A stretch of DNA of 64,000 nt. Origin: Chthoniobacter flavus Ellin428. GTDB lineage: Bacteria; Verrucomicrobiota; Verrucomicrobiia; Chthoniobacterales; Chthoniobacteraceae. The position numbers and the translations under genes were made by a program. Below the pieces are notes generated by a model that did no database searches, was not told where the DNA came from, and worked only from the letters and a program-made list of their open reading frames with translations. Position 1 is the stretch's first letter. Every line of letters starts with the position of its first letter. The stretch covers positions 1-64,000 of the forward strand of contig NZ_ABVL01000021.1 of NCBI RefSeq assembly GCF_000173075.1, given 5' to 3'. Of the stretch, positions 40,322 to 49,423 are shown in pieces.

Positions 40322-42433
40322 AGGTGTTGGGTTTCGCGAGTCGGAGTAACTCGGGAAGTTGGGCTTCGGCGGCGGCACGGCCGAGGGCGATGTATTTCTT
40401 GGGCCGGGTGAAGTCGTGCCACAGGGCGTCGCTGGCCAGCGGGCGTACCACGAGGTCGGCCTCGCGCGCGGAGGCTTCGGCCACGCGGGTTTGGGCGCCG
40501 TTGATCGCACACATCATGGTGTCGAGAATGTTGCCGTGCGCGCCGTAGTCGAAGTGTTGATGGAGGAAACGGCCGAAGGCGGTGGGCGGCTTTTCGCGAC
40601 CGTTGAGCTCGCGACCACTGTCCAGCCAGTAGCGCAGCTTTTCGGGAGTGGGGATGACGTTCACGGCGATGATGCGTTCGATGCCCATTTCCATGAGCAC
40701 ATCGACCGGGAGCGGATCGGCGATGCCGCCATCGATGTAGATCTCCCCATCGAGCGTGACCGGCACGCACACGCCCGGGATGGCGATGCTGGCGTCGACC
40801 GCCCCGGCCACCTCGCCCGTGGAAAAGACCACGCGCTCCAGCGTATCGAGCCGCGTGGCGAGTACGCGCAGGGGGCGAATCAAGTCCGAGAAATGCGCGT
40901 CGCCGATCGATTTGCGCAGCCGCGCCACCGTGCGGCGGGTGCGGATGAAGCCGCGCCGCGGCGGAATGACGGGATCGACGAGCCGCAGCAGGCCCCAGCG
41001 ACCTTCCAGTTCGCGGGCGATTTTCTCCAACTGGGTTCCGTCCAATCCGTAGGACCAGATGCTGCCGACATACGCGCCCATGCTCGAACCCGCGATGCAG
41101 TCGACTTCGATGCCATTTTCCTCCAGCACCTGGATGACGCCGATGTGGGCGAGCCCTTTCGCGCCGCCCGAGGAAAGCGCCAGCCCGATTCGGCATCGCG
41201 CGATCTCCCGGGCGAGACGGTTGATATGCAGATCGAAGCGGTGATCCGCCCACGAGCCCTCGTTGCGCAGCGGAAACCCGCGCATCACCGAATGCGGCGG
41301 ATGCCCCAGCTCTTTCAAGAGCGCATGGAATTCCGGGGCGGCGATGGATTCCTCCGCGCAGAGGATCGCTTTGATGTGGCAGCAGGTGCCGTGAGTGCGG
41401 TCGCACGCTTCGTGCAGGAGGAGGCGGAAGTCGTAGAGATTTTGCGTGCTCGGTTGCAGGAACACGTAGGCGAGATCGGACTCGATCAGCGCCTGGATGG
41501 TGATGGCCGAGGGCAGCTCCGGGTGCAGGTGTAGCAGCACGTAATCGTAATGCCGCGCGCAATGGCTGATGAGGGCCGCGATGACCGCCCTTTCCTGTGG
41601 CTCGCTCTCCATGCGCAGATGGAGTTCGTCGGCCTCCTCTCCACGGCTCTGCACGTGGCGGGCGAAGAAGAATTCCGAACCGAAATTGGCATCGGGAGTC
41701 GGAAATGACGGCACCGCCACACCGTCGTTGCGGCTCAGCCGGACGAGGAGTGTCCGTTGATTGGTGAGGTGATGCAGGGCCGTGCCGAGGCAGCTCAACC
41801 GTCTTTTCCGCATCGAGCCGGGGGAGTCAGCGGCAAAATCGAGACCACCCGCCGCACCCCTGCTTCCTCTCGCGCCTTGCCGTTGCGCAACGCCCGCGGC
41901 CATTCCACCACGCCCCGCGAAAATCTTCCGGCGACGCTCGGATCCTTGGCGAAAATCCCCTCCAATTCCGCCGCCGGAATCCGCAGCAGGATCGCCCGCG
42001 TGGCCACGACCACCGTCCGCCGGTGAGGCACATGGTTCAGCAGTGCGCGGTCACCCAGCAAATCCCCGGGGCCAGCCACTGTTTCCACGACAAATTCCCT
42101 TTCATCGCGTGCGCCCTCTGGCGTGGGATTCGGGGTCTCATATTTGCGTACTTCACAACGCCCGCTGAGAATCAGATAAATCGCATCGCACGCCTCGCCT
42201 TGGTGGAAGACCACGGTTCCCTTCGGGTATTCGGATACCGCGGAATCGGTCAGGAGCCGATCCAGAGTGCCACGAGGCAGGAGAGCCAGGAGAGGATGGG
42301 GGGCGACGGTATCCGAATCGATGGCGATTCCCCCATTTCCGGCGTCCGATGGTGGCTCCAGAAGATGCCCTACTTCCGTCGCCGCCAGCGACGTCGACTT
42401 AGCTTTTCTTATTTTAAGCCAGCCAAACATCAC
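40272..42433 (-). CDS. cNMP-binding domain / patatin-like phospholipase (one frameshift)
   Basis: A protein of about 720 residues in two frames meeting at the G-run 41820-41824. The first part (from ATG 42433) is a cyclic-nucleotide-binding domain (KGTVVFHQGEACDAIYLILSG, GDLLGDRALLNHVPHRRTVV). Then comes a Rossmann-like middle region (VVSILPLTPP, joined after the shift to KRRLSCLGTALHHLTN and TLLVRLSRND), and a patatin domain with GLALSSGGAKGLAHIG, the nucleophile GSSMGAY and the DGG dyad in IYIDGGIADPLP. Adding one base to the C5 run of the coding strand restores one frame: LTPPGSMRKRR. This is the neuropathy-target-esterase-like bacterial plan. It should hydrolyse phospholipids under nucleotide control and feed the downstream ligase and beta-oxidation genes. 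Confidence 0.85.
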
Positions 42434-42499
42434 ATTTACTTTATAGCATCATAGATGCCGTAAAACAAATCGCACCGCAGGTTGTAGTTGGATTTGACC

Positions 42500-43537
42500 C
42501 TAGGGAACGAGATTGATCGGCCCGCCGGCGACAAACGCGGTGATGTTCTCTACCGTCACTTGCTGCACGCGCTCCACCGCTTCCACGCTATTGAAAGCGA
42601 CATGCGGGGTGAAGACGACGTTGCTTTTTGAAAGCAGGGCGTCGCCAAGCATCAGTTCCTGTAATTCCCGGACGCGATCGGCATCGCGCGCATCGTAGGC
42701 CGTGGCATCGGAACGAAGGTGCTGCACGATGTCCGCTGCGATGATGTTTGAGAAGGACTGGCGCATCACGCGTTCATCCTGCAGGACGTCCAGTCCCGCC
42801 CCGCCCACCTGCCCGGAATCGAGCGCCTCGCGCAAGGCCTGCGCATCGATCAGCGCCCCCCGCGCGGTATTCACCACGAGCACGCCAGGCCGGCATTTGG
42901 CGAACGTCTGGCGATTGAGAATGTGATACGTCTCCGCGGTGAGCGGCGCGTGCAGGGTGAGGATCTGCGCCTCGCGCAACACCTCGTCGAGCTCGACGAA
43001 TTTGAAATCCAGGGTCTGCTCCAGCTTCGTGGGATGATCGATGTCGTAAGCCAGCACCGTCATGCGAAAGGCGTGGGCCAGTTCCGCGACGCGTTGCCCG
43101 ATCCGCCCCATGCCGATGATGCCGATGGTCTTACCCGCCAGATCGAAGCCGCGATTCGCCGCGTAGGAAAACGCGCCGCCTTTCGGCGCCAGCATCACTT
43201 CCCGCAGCCGGCGGGAAAGCGCGAGGATGAGGGCGAAAGTATGCTCGGCCACGGTGGTGAACCCGTAGTCGTTCACATTGGAAATGGTGATTTGGCGTTC
43301 GCGGCAGGCGGGCAGATCGAAATGGTCGATGGCCGTCGAACGCGTGGCGATGAAGCGCAGCCGCGGATGGGTCTCGAGGAATTTGGACGTGATCCGCGAG
43401 TTGATGAAAATCGAGATCGCCTCGGCGTCGTCACCGACTTCGCCGAGCTGCGAGACAAAACGCAGATCATGCGCCGACAGTTGGTCGGAGTAGTATTCCT
43501 GCTCAGCCTCCTCGGTTTCGACGAAGTAGATAATCAC
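42500..43537 (-). CDS. D-2-hydroxyacid dehydrogenase (D-lactate dehydrogenase-like)
   Basis: A 345-residue NAD-dependent enzyme of the LdhA-like group. It has the Rossmann motif IGIIGMGRIGQR, the substrate Arg in VVNTARGALID, the catalytic Glu region GLDVLQDER, and the catalytic His in TPHVAFNSVEA. Start GTG 43537 gives VIIYFVETEEAEQEYY, the expected N-terminal strand; an ATG at 43648 adds only basic low-complexity residues. It lies 66 nt upstream of the cNMP-patatin gene on the same strand and may head that operon, although its reaction (2-oxoacid reduction) does not obviously belong to beta-oxidation. The divergent gene starts at 43695. Confidence 0.92.
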   Translation of the reverse strand: MIIYFVETEEAEQEYYSDQLSAHDLRFVSQLGEVGDDAEAISIFINSRITSKFLETHPRLRFIATRSTAIDHFDLPACRERQITISNVNDYGFTTVAEHTFALILALSRRLREVMLAPKGGAFSYAANRGFDLAGKTIGIIGMGRIGQRVAELAHAFRMTVLAYDIDHPTKLEQTLDFKFVELDEVLREAQILTLHAPLTAETYHILNRQTFAKCRPGVLVVNTARGALIDAQALREALDSGQVGGAGLDVLQDERVMRQSFSNIIAADIVQHLRSDATAYDARDADRVRELQELMLGDALLSKSNVVFTPHVAFNSVEAVERVQQVTVENITAFVAGGPINLVP

Positions 43538-43694
43538 GGTGGAAAGATGCGAGTGCGGCAGGGAATCACACCTGCGTTGTCGGAGCGATGCGGAAATTAC
43601 GCTTTGTGGTCGGAGCGGGTGGATTACCGGACGCTCCCGGGCGGCCATTCTTCGGCATTGCCGCCCGGGGGCCGCGAGGCTTAGCTGTGGAGGT

Positions 43695-45290
43695 ATGAGT
43701 CAGACCCAGCGATTGCTCCGGCGAGCCGCCGTCCGCATGATGCTGGCGTCGTTTGGTCGCTGGCTGCGCTGGGCGCTGCTCGCGGCGGCTGCGCTGTTTC
43801 TCGCTTACCTCGCGGCGTCGCGATTGCTGGGGCTTTTGCCCGATCGCTTTTCCCTGGTCGCGCTCATTTCGTTGAGTGGCGCGGCCTTCGTCGTCGCGTT
43901 GCTCTGCATTCGCCGTCCGGCGGAGCAGCGCGTCGCGCGGTTGGTCGATTCGCGCGCTGGGACGAAGGACCTGTTTTTATCCGCTGTGTTGCCGGCGGAT
44001 AGCGCCGGTGCGTTTCTCCCCGTCGTCCAGGGCGAAGCTGAACAGCGGGCGCCGGGGATCGACCTGGCGAAGATGCTGCCGTTTCGCTGGACCGCGGGCG
44101 CGCTGCAAATCTTCGTGGCCGCGTTGCTGGTCGCCGCGGCGTTCCGTTGGTCGCCGCGGCTCGATCCTTTTCACAAGCTGGAGCAACGGCAGAAAATCGC
44201 GCAGCAGCAACAGAAGCTGCAGGAAGAGCGCAAGCTCACGGCCTTGCGCGCGGAAGCCGTCGCCGAGGAAACGCAGAAGCAGTCGGCGCAGATGCAGCAG
44301 GCGCTGGCCAGGCTCGACAAGACTTTCAAGGACGCAAAGCCGGAGAACAAGGACGAGGCCTTGAAGCAACTCGCCGATGAGCAGCGCGAACTCGGCGAGC
44401 TCTGGCGCAAGGTGAACAACGATCAGCTCAAGCAGGCGCTCGATAAATCGGCACAGAGCTTCGGCCAGATGAATGCCAGGGAGCGCAACGAATGGCGCGA
44501 GCAATTGCAGAAGGGCGATCTCTCCGGCATCCAGAAACAACTGGCCGAACTGCGCAACGCGCTCGCCAAGGTGGCCGCGATGCCGGATTCCGCGGAGAAA
44601 CGCGCCGCGCAGGAAGAACTCGCGCACAAGCTCAGCCAGTTTGCCGAGGCGATGAAGGACATCGTGAAATCGCCCAACGTCGACGACGCGCTGAACCGCG
44701 CGCTGGCGCAGCTCGATGCCGGCAAGTTGAGCGACCTCGCGCAGGAAGCTACGCAGGACGCGATGAAATCCCTCGACCTCAGCAAGCAGGAGCTCGAGCA
44801 ACTCGCGCAATCCATGAAGGACGGGAAATCGCTGGAGGATGCGCTCAAGAGTTTGCAGATGGCCAAAAAGCTCGCCGCCGCCGGCAAGCTCGATGGCGCC
44901 AATGGCAAGGACGGGATGAGCGCGGAGGATTACGCGAAGCTTTTCGCCGAGAAGATGGCGGAATTGACCGCGCAACAGGCCGACCCGGATGGACAGGGCG
45001 CTCAAGGCCGGGGAGGCGGCATCGGCAATGGCGCCAGGCGGCCGGAGGACGATTCGGTGAAGACCAGTTTCAAGTCGGAGAAATCGCCGGCGATGCTCAC
45101 CGATGGAAAGATGCTGCTCGAGTGGAAGACCAAGGACGTCGGCGAGAGTGGAGCGCGCGCGGAGCAATTCCGCGACGCGGTGCGCGGAGTGAAACAAGGA
45201 GTCAGTGAAGCGTTGCAGGCCGAGCAGGTGCCGCCCGGCTATCACGACGCCATCAAGAAGTACTTCGATACCCTGCCGGAAAAGAAATGA
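43695..45290 (+). CDS. Membrane-anchored coiled-coil protein (DUF4175-like)
   Basis: A 531-residue protein with two N-terminal TM helices (about 24-44 and 52-72), a short domain, a third TM helix near 140-155, then a very long Gln/Glu/Lys/Ala-rich coiled coil (about 165-440). A Gly-rich linker and a C-terminal domain ending in YFDTLPEKK follow. Similar proteins in Planctomycetes and Verrucomicrobia sit in MoxR/VWA clusters, as this one does. A good ribosome site (GGAGG) lies before ATG 43695. It overlaps the next gene by 4 nt (ATGA). The function is unknown; it may scaffold the membrane complex encoded downstream. Confidence 0.8.
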   Translation: MSQTQRLLRRAAVRMMLASFGRWLRWALLAAAALFLAYLAASRLLGLLPDRFSLVALISLSGAAFVVALLCIRRPAEQRVARLVDSRAGTKDLFLSAVLPADSAGAFLPVVQGEAEQRAPGIDLAKMLPFRWTAGALQIFVAALLVAAAFRWSPRLDPFHKLEQRQKIAQQQQKLQEERKLTALRAEAVAEETQKQSAQMQQALARLDKTFKDAKPENKDEALKQLADEQRELGELWRKVNNDQLKQALDKSAQSFGQMNARERNEWREQLQKGDLSGIQKQLAELRNALAKVAAMPDSAEKRAAQEELAHKLSQFAEAMKDIVKSPNVDDALNRALAQLDAGKLSDLAQEATQDAMKSLDLSKQELEQLAQSMKDGKSLEDALKSLQMAKKLAAAGKLDGANGKDGMSAEDYAKLFAEKMAELTAQQADPDGQGAQGRGGGIGNGARRPEDDSVKTSFKSEKSPAMLTDGKMLLEWKTKDVGESGARAEQFRDAVRGVKQGVSEALQAEQVPPGYHDAIKKYFDTLPEKK

Positions 45291-46306
45291 GGAATCGTGT
45301 CGCGCTGATCGCGCTCGTGGCCGTGCTCGTGCTCGGCGTTTGCTGGTGGTGGCGCGCGGCGCACCGCGGCGAACTGGTCGTCTACTGCGCGCACGACGCC
45401 ATTTACGCGGAGAAGATCCTGCACGATTTCGAAAAGCGCACCGGCATCCCGCTGGCCATTCGCTTCGATACTGAAGCCACGAAGTCGCTCGGCCTCACCG
45501 AGCTGATCCTGCGCGAAAAAGATGCGCCGCGCTGCGATGTCTTTTGGAACAACGAGTTGCTTGGCATGCTTGATCTGCAGGAGCGTGGGCTGTTGCAACC
45601 GTATGAAGGACCCGGCTACGCGCGCATTCCCGCGGCGTTCAAGGCGGCGGATGGAAGCTGGGCCGGTTTCGCCGCGCGACTGCGCGTGGTGATTTACAAC
45701 ACCGCGAAGATCGGCACGACCCCGCCGAACATCACCGGCCTGTTGCCCGACAGCGATCTGTCGCGCGTGGCCATTGCCAAGCCGCTCTATGGCACGACGC
45801 TCACCCATTACACATTGCTCTGGCACCTCTGGGGTGGCGACAAGCTCAAGACGTGGCATGCCGACTGGCGACGCTGCGGAGTGAAAGAAGTCGATGGCAA
45901 TGCGGCGGTGAAGGATGCCGTCGCGGAAGGCGCCTGCTACGCGGGCTTTTCGGATACCGACGATTTCTTCGAGGCAAAGGATGACGGCAAGCCAGTGGCG
46001 ATGGCTCCCGTGCGGTTGGATGATGGCAGGACGATCTGCATTCCCAATACGGTCGCCATCATTCGCGGGGCGAAACACGAGCGGGCCGCGCGCCAACTCG
46101 TCGACTTCCTCTTGAGCGAGGAAACGGAGCTCGCGTTGGCCAATTCCCGGTCGCGGCAGATTCCGCTCGGCCCGGTGCCCGTGGAAAAGCTCTCTCCCGA
46201 AGTCCGCGAACTCGCGCTAGCGGCGCGCGATGGAGAAAGTCTTTCGTCACTCGGCGCGGCCCGGAAGGAATGCCTGGCGTGGCTCAAGTCGATCTACGCA
46301 CCGTGA
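45287..46306 (+). CDS. Fe3+-type ABC transporter substrate-binding protein
   Basis: A 339-residue extracellular solute-binding protein of the ferric-iron (FbpA/FutA-like) family. It has an N-terminal hydrophobic anchor (VALIALVAVLVLGVCWWW); the Cys is not in a good lipobox, so it is probably a signal anchor or an unusual lipoprotein. Then come GELVVYCAHDAIYAEKILHDFEKRTGIPL and CDVFWNNELLGML, the family's first lobe. The second lobe has GACYAGFSDTDDFFEAK and IPNTVAIIRGAKHERAARQLVDFLLSEE. It is followed by the permease with a GTGA overlap. The ligand is probably iron but is not proved; tyrosine ligands cannot be assigned safely. Confidence 0.88.
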   Translation: MRNRVALIALVAVLVLGVCWWWRAAHRGELVVYCAHDAIYAEKILHDFEKRTGIPLAIRFDTEATKSLGLTELILREKDAPRCDVFWNNELLGMLDLQERGLLQPYEGPGYARIPAAFKAADGSWAGFAARLRVVIYNTAKIGTTPPNITGLLPDSDLSRVAIAKPLYGTTLTHYTLLWHLWGGDKLKTWHADWRRCGVKEVDGNAAVKDAVAEGACYAGFSDTDDFFEAKDDGKPVAMAPVRLDDGRTICIPNTVAIIRGAKHERAARQLVDFLLSEETELALANSRSRQIPLGPVPVEKLSPEVRELALAARDGESLSSLGAARKECLAWLKSIYAP

Positions 46307-47637
46307 GCATCGAGGCACAAACCGCACTGGCGCTGGCCCGCGCCCTTTTCATCGCGTTGCTGGCCGTTGTGGTATCCGCGCCGCTGGCTCCGTGGCTTAT
46401 CGCCCAGCGCGGCCGCGCGGGCGTGGTCGCGTGGCTGTTGCTCCTCGCGCCATTCTTCACGCCGCCGTTGCTCGTCAGCTACGCATTTTCGAAATTCGCC
46501 ATGGCGTTGCTCGTCTCGTTTTGGGGACACGAGACGCTCTATATCGTTGTCCTCGCGCTCAAGCTCATTCCCGTGGCGGTGGTGTTGCGCACGCTGCTGC
46601 CTTCGCCGCTTTCGCCGGAAGGGCGGCATGTCTTTCGAATTCTCGCACCGCCCGATCGCTGGACCCGCTTCCGTTTTCATCTGCGCGCGGCGGGGCACGC
46701 TCCGTGGATTGCCGGTGGCCTGGTCTTCCTCCTCGCCTTCGCCGATTTCGAACTGGCTTCGCTGTGGGGCGTGAAGACGTGGACCATGGCCGTCTTCGAT
46801 GCGCAGGTCGGTGGCTATGCGCTTGGAGCCACACTGAAGCTCGCGGCCCGGCCGCTCATCGTCCAACTCGGCGTCCTCATCGCCATCGCTTTCGCGAAAC
46901 GCGATCTGCCTGGCGTGCACGAGGAGCCGACGTCCCGGGCCGGCCGGATGCCCTGGGCCTATCTCACGTTTTCCGCTGGGTTCATTTCGCTGATCCCGCT
47001 GTTGATTGTCACCAGCCAGGCCATCACCGGCATTCCGAGTCTGCTGGAGAACTTCGTCCTCGGCGGACAACTTGCCGCCAGCGTGGTCTTCGCGGTGGTC
47101 GCAGCTGTGGCCGCCACCACCATCGCCGCCTGGGTCCGCCAATCTCCCGTCTTCCAACTCGCCGTGATTACACCCGGCCTCCTCGGTGCGCTGATCATCT
47201 CCCTGCTCCTCCTGACGCTCTTCCAGCTCCCGCTGCTCCGCGCTCTCTACGACACGCCGTTGCCCCTCGCCATCGCGCTCACCCTGCTCCTGCTCCCGCT
47301 CGCGCTGCTGCTCGGCGCGCTCTGGTTGCAACCATCGCCGGCTCTGCACATCGCCCGGCAGACCGGCAGCCGCCGGCTGCTTTGGCAAATGGAAACACGG
47401 CCGCGCGCCATGGCTGCCGGCATCCTCTTTTGCTGGGCCTATTTCGATTTCACCGCCTCGTCGATTCTGGCCCCGACCGGCTTCACGCCCGTCTTCGTCC
47501 GCCTGCACAATCTCGCCCACTACGGCCAGACCGCGGTCCTTTCCGCGATGATGCTCGCGGCTTTTGCCACCCCGATTTTGGTTCTGCTGTTGACCGGCAC
47601 GGCATGGCGCCTCTATGCACGCGGGCATGGTCGCTGA
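46303..47637 (+). CDS. ABC transporter permease, fused-dimer FbpB type
   Basis: A 444-residue inner-membrane protein with about 12 hydrophobic helices, i.e. two copies of the six-helix binding-protein-dependent permease domain fused, as in FbpB or ThiP. Examples are IAWLL-type helices near the N-terminus (GVVAWLLLLAPFFTPPLLVSY), and FISLIPLLIVTSQAITGIPSLL in the second half. GTG at 46303 overlaps the binding-protein stop by 4 nt (GTGA), the preferred start; an ATG at 46270 overlaps by 37 nt. It forms the membrane part of the importer with the genes on either side. Confidence 0.85.
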   Translation: MSIEAQTALALARALFIALLAVVVSAPLAPWLIAQRGRAGVVAWLLLLAPFFTPPLLVSYAFSKFAMALLVSFWGHETLYIVVLALKLIPVAVVLRTLLPSPLSPEGRHVFRILAPPDRWTRFRFHLRAAGHAPWIAGGLVFLLAFADFELASLWGVKTWTMAVFDAQVGGYALGATLKLAARPLIVQLGVLIAIAFAKRDLPGVHEEPTSRAGRMPWAYLTFSAGFISLIPLLIVTSQAITGIPSLLENFVLGGQLAASVVFAVVAAVAATTIAAWVRQSPVFQLAVITPGLLGALIISLLLLTLFQLPLLRALYDTPLPLAIALTLLLLPLALLLGALWLQPSPALHIARQTGSRRLLWQMETRPRAMAAGILFCWAYFDFTASSILAPTGFTPVFVRLHNLAHYGQTAVLSAMMLAAFATPILVLLLTGTAWRLYARGHGR

Positions 47638-49423
47638 TTCCCTCTGGCAACTCGATGCCGTTTCGCTTGGCCCAGCGCGGCTGCGCGCGGTCTCGGCGAC
47701 CATTTCTCCCGGCGCAACGGCGGTCATCGGTTGGTCGGGCGCCGGGAAGACCTCTCTGCTCAACCTGCTCGTCGGCTTTGAGTGCCCCGAAGGCGGTGCC
47801 ATTGAGGGCACGCCACGCGTGGCCTGGGTGCCGCAGAATGGCGGGCTGTGGCCGCATTGCACCGCACTGGAGCATCTCGCAATCGCCCGTGGTTCGAGCG
47901 AAGGCAACGACGCGCTGCTCGCTGCCTTCGATCTCGCGGAAAAGCGTGACGCGCGTCCGCCCAAGCTTTCCCAAGGCGAACAATCCCGCCTCGCGGTAGC
48001 CCGTGCGCTGGCGACGAAAGCGGACGTGCTCGTCATGGATGAGCCGCTCGCTCACGTGGATCCCGCGCGCGTGGGTAAGTACTGGCGCGTCATTCGCGAG
48101 CACCTCGCGAGGACGCATACGTCGCTCGTCTTTTCCACCCACACCCCCGAGACCGCCGTGGGCGAAGCGCAACACGCCATCTGCCTTCGCGCCGGACGCG
48201 TGATGCACGCCGGGCCGGTGGCCGCGCTCTACACCGAGCCGCCCGATGAAGAGCTGATGGGATATCTCGGCGCCGGCAATTGGTTCACGCCGCCGGAAGC
48301 GCGCCGCTGGTTGCGCGCCCAAATCCCCACCAATCGCTGCCTGCGTCCTGAACAATTGGTGATCGAGTCCGTGAGTACCGGCGCCTTGCGCGTCGAGGCC
48401 TCGCACTTCCGTGGTTCCTGCGCGGAGATCGAATTGCGCCACGTGCCGAGCAATGCCACGCGCACCTTTTTCCATCGGCCGGCGCGGGATGAATTCCGGG
48501 CGGGCAAATTCGTCCAGCTCACCGCGCTGCTCTGCCTCACGCTGCTCTTTTTCCTCACCGGTTGCCATCGCCAGGCGGCCGCGACCCTTACCCCGCGCGA
48601 CTGGCGCGTCTGGCAGCTCCCGCCGGAAGGCCCCATGCTGCCCACACCGCGCAGCCTTGCCACTGGCCTGGGCGACGACATCGCTTCCCTCGACACCGCC
48701 GGGCGCGTGCTCATCTATGGCGCCGATGGCAGGCTCAAGCGCCAGTGGCACATGCTCGATGTGAAGGTCGGCAAGCCCGAGGGCATCGTCGTCTTGCGCG
48801 ATGGCCGCGTCGTGGTCTGCGACACGCATTACCATCGCGTCGTGTGGTTCGACGCCGACGGGAATTGGCTGAAAAACATCGGCCAGCAGGGGAAGGGAAA
48901 CAGCGAGTTCATCTATCCCGTCGGCATCTGCAAGGATCCCGAGGAGAACCTCTACGTCTGCGAATACGGCGGGAATGATCGCATCCAGAAATTCACCCGT
49001 GAGGGCCAGTGGGTCACCAGCTTCGGCAGCTTCGGCACTGGACCGGGACAATTCCAGCGGCCCTCCGGCCTCACCTGGCTCGCGGGCAAAATCTACATCA
49101 CCGACGCGGTGAACAATCGCGTGCTCATCTATTCCGACGGCGGCCAATATGTCGGCGTGCTCGGTGCGCCGGGCCAGCCGCCACTCGACTTCGATCTGCC
49201 CTACGACATCGCCGCCGGTGGTGATGGCGAGCTCTACATCATCGAATACGGCGGCGGCCGGCTGACCAAGGTGAGCCCGGATGGCCGTCTACTGGGACGC
49301 TACGGCCACACCGGTGGCGGCGAAGGCGAATTCTCGACACCCTGGGGGCTGACCATCGATTCCCACATGCGTTTGCGCATCGCCGATACCAAAAACCGGC
49401 GCATCGTTTCCCTGCAGCTATGA
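47627..49423 (+). CDS. ABC importer ATPase fused to a lipobox and NHL beta-propeller
   Basis: A 598-residue protein. Residues 1-295 are an ABC ATPase: Walker A GWSGAGKT at 35-42, Q-loop PQNGG, signature LSQGEQ at 114-119, Walker B LVMDEP, H172, and a TOBE-like domain at 225-295. Then comes a hydrophobic helix (about 298-311) ending in FLTGC with C313, a good lipobox. After it is an NHL-repeat propeller (320-598: PEGIVVLRDGRVVVCDT, YPVGICKDPEENLYVCEYG, PSGLTWLAGKIYITDAVNNRV, PYDIAAGGDGELYIIEYGG). An ATPase faces the cytoplasm but a propeller after this helix faces outward. It may be a true fusion or two genes merged by loss of the stop/start. It overlaps the permease by 11 nt and the VWA gene by 4 nt. 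Confidence 0.85.
   Translation: MVADSLWQLDAVSLGPARLRAVSATISPGATAVIGWSGAGKTSLLNLLVGFECPEGGAIEGTPRVAWVPQNGGLWPHCTALEHLAIARGSSEGNDALLAAFDLAEKRDARPPKLSQGEQSRLAVARALATKADVLVMDEPLAHVDPARVGKYWRVIREHLARTHTSLVFSTHTPETAVGEAQHAICLRAGRVMHAGPVAALYTEPPDEELMGYLGAGNWFTPPEARRWLRAQIPTNRCLRPEQLVIESVSTGALRVEASHFRGSCAEIELRHVPSNATRTFFHRPARDEFRAGKFVQLTALLCLTLLFFLTGCHRQAAATLTPRDWRVWQLPPEGPMLPTPRSLATGLGDDIASLDTAGRVLIYGADGRLKRQWHMLDVKVGKPEGIVVLRDGRVVVCDTHYHRVVWFDADGNWLKNIGQQGKGNSEFIYPVGICKDPEENLYVCEYGGNDRIQKFTREGQWVTSFGSFGTGPGQFQRPSGLTWLAGKIYITDAVNNRVLIYSDGGQYVGVLGAPGQPPLDFDLPYDIAAGGDGELYIIEYGGGRLTKVSPDGRLLGRYGHTGGGEGEFSTPWGLTIDSHMRLRIADTKNRRIVSLQL

Noticed and set aside
41820-41824. Phase-variable homopolymer switch in the lipase gene
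   Set aside because: Five bases is shorter than usual phase-variable tracts, and two other genes show the same kind of break, so sequence error is simpler.
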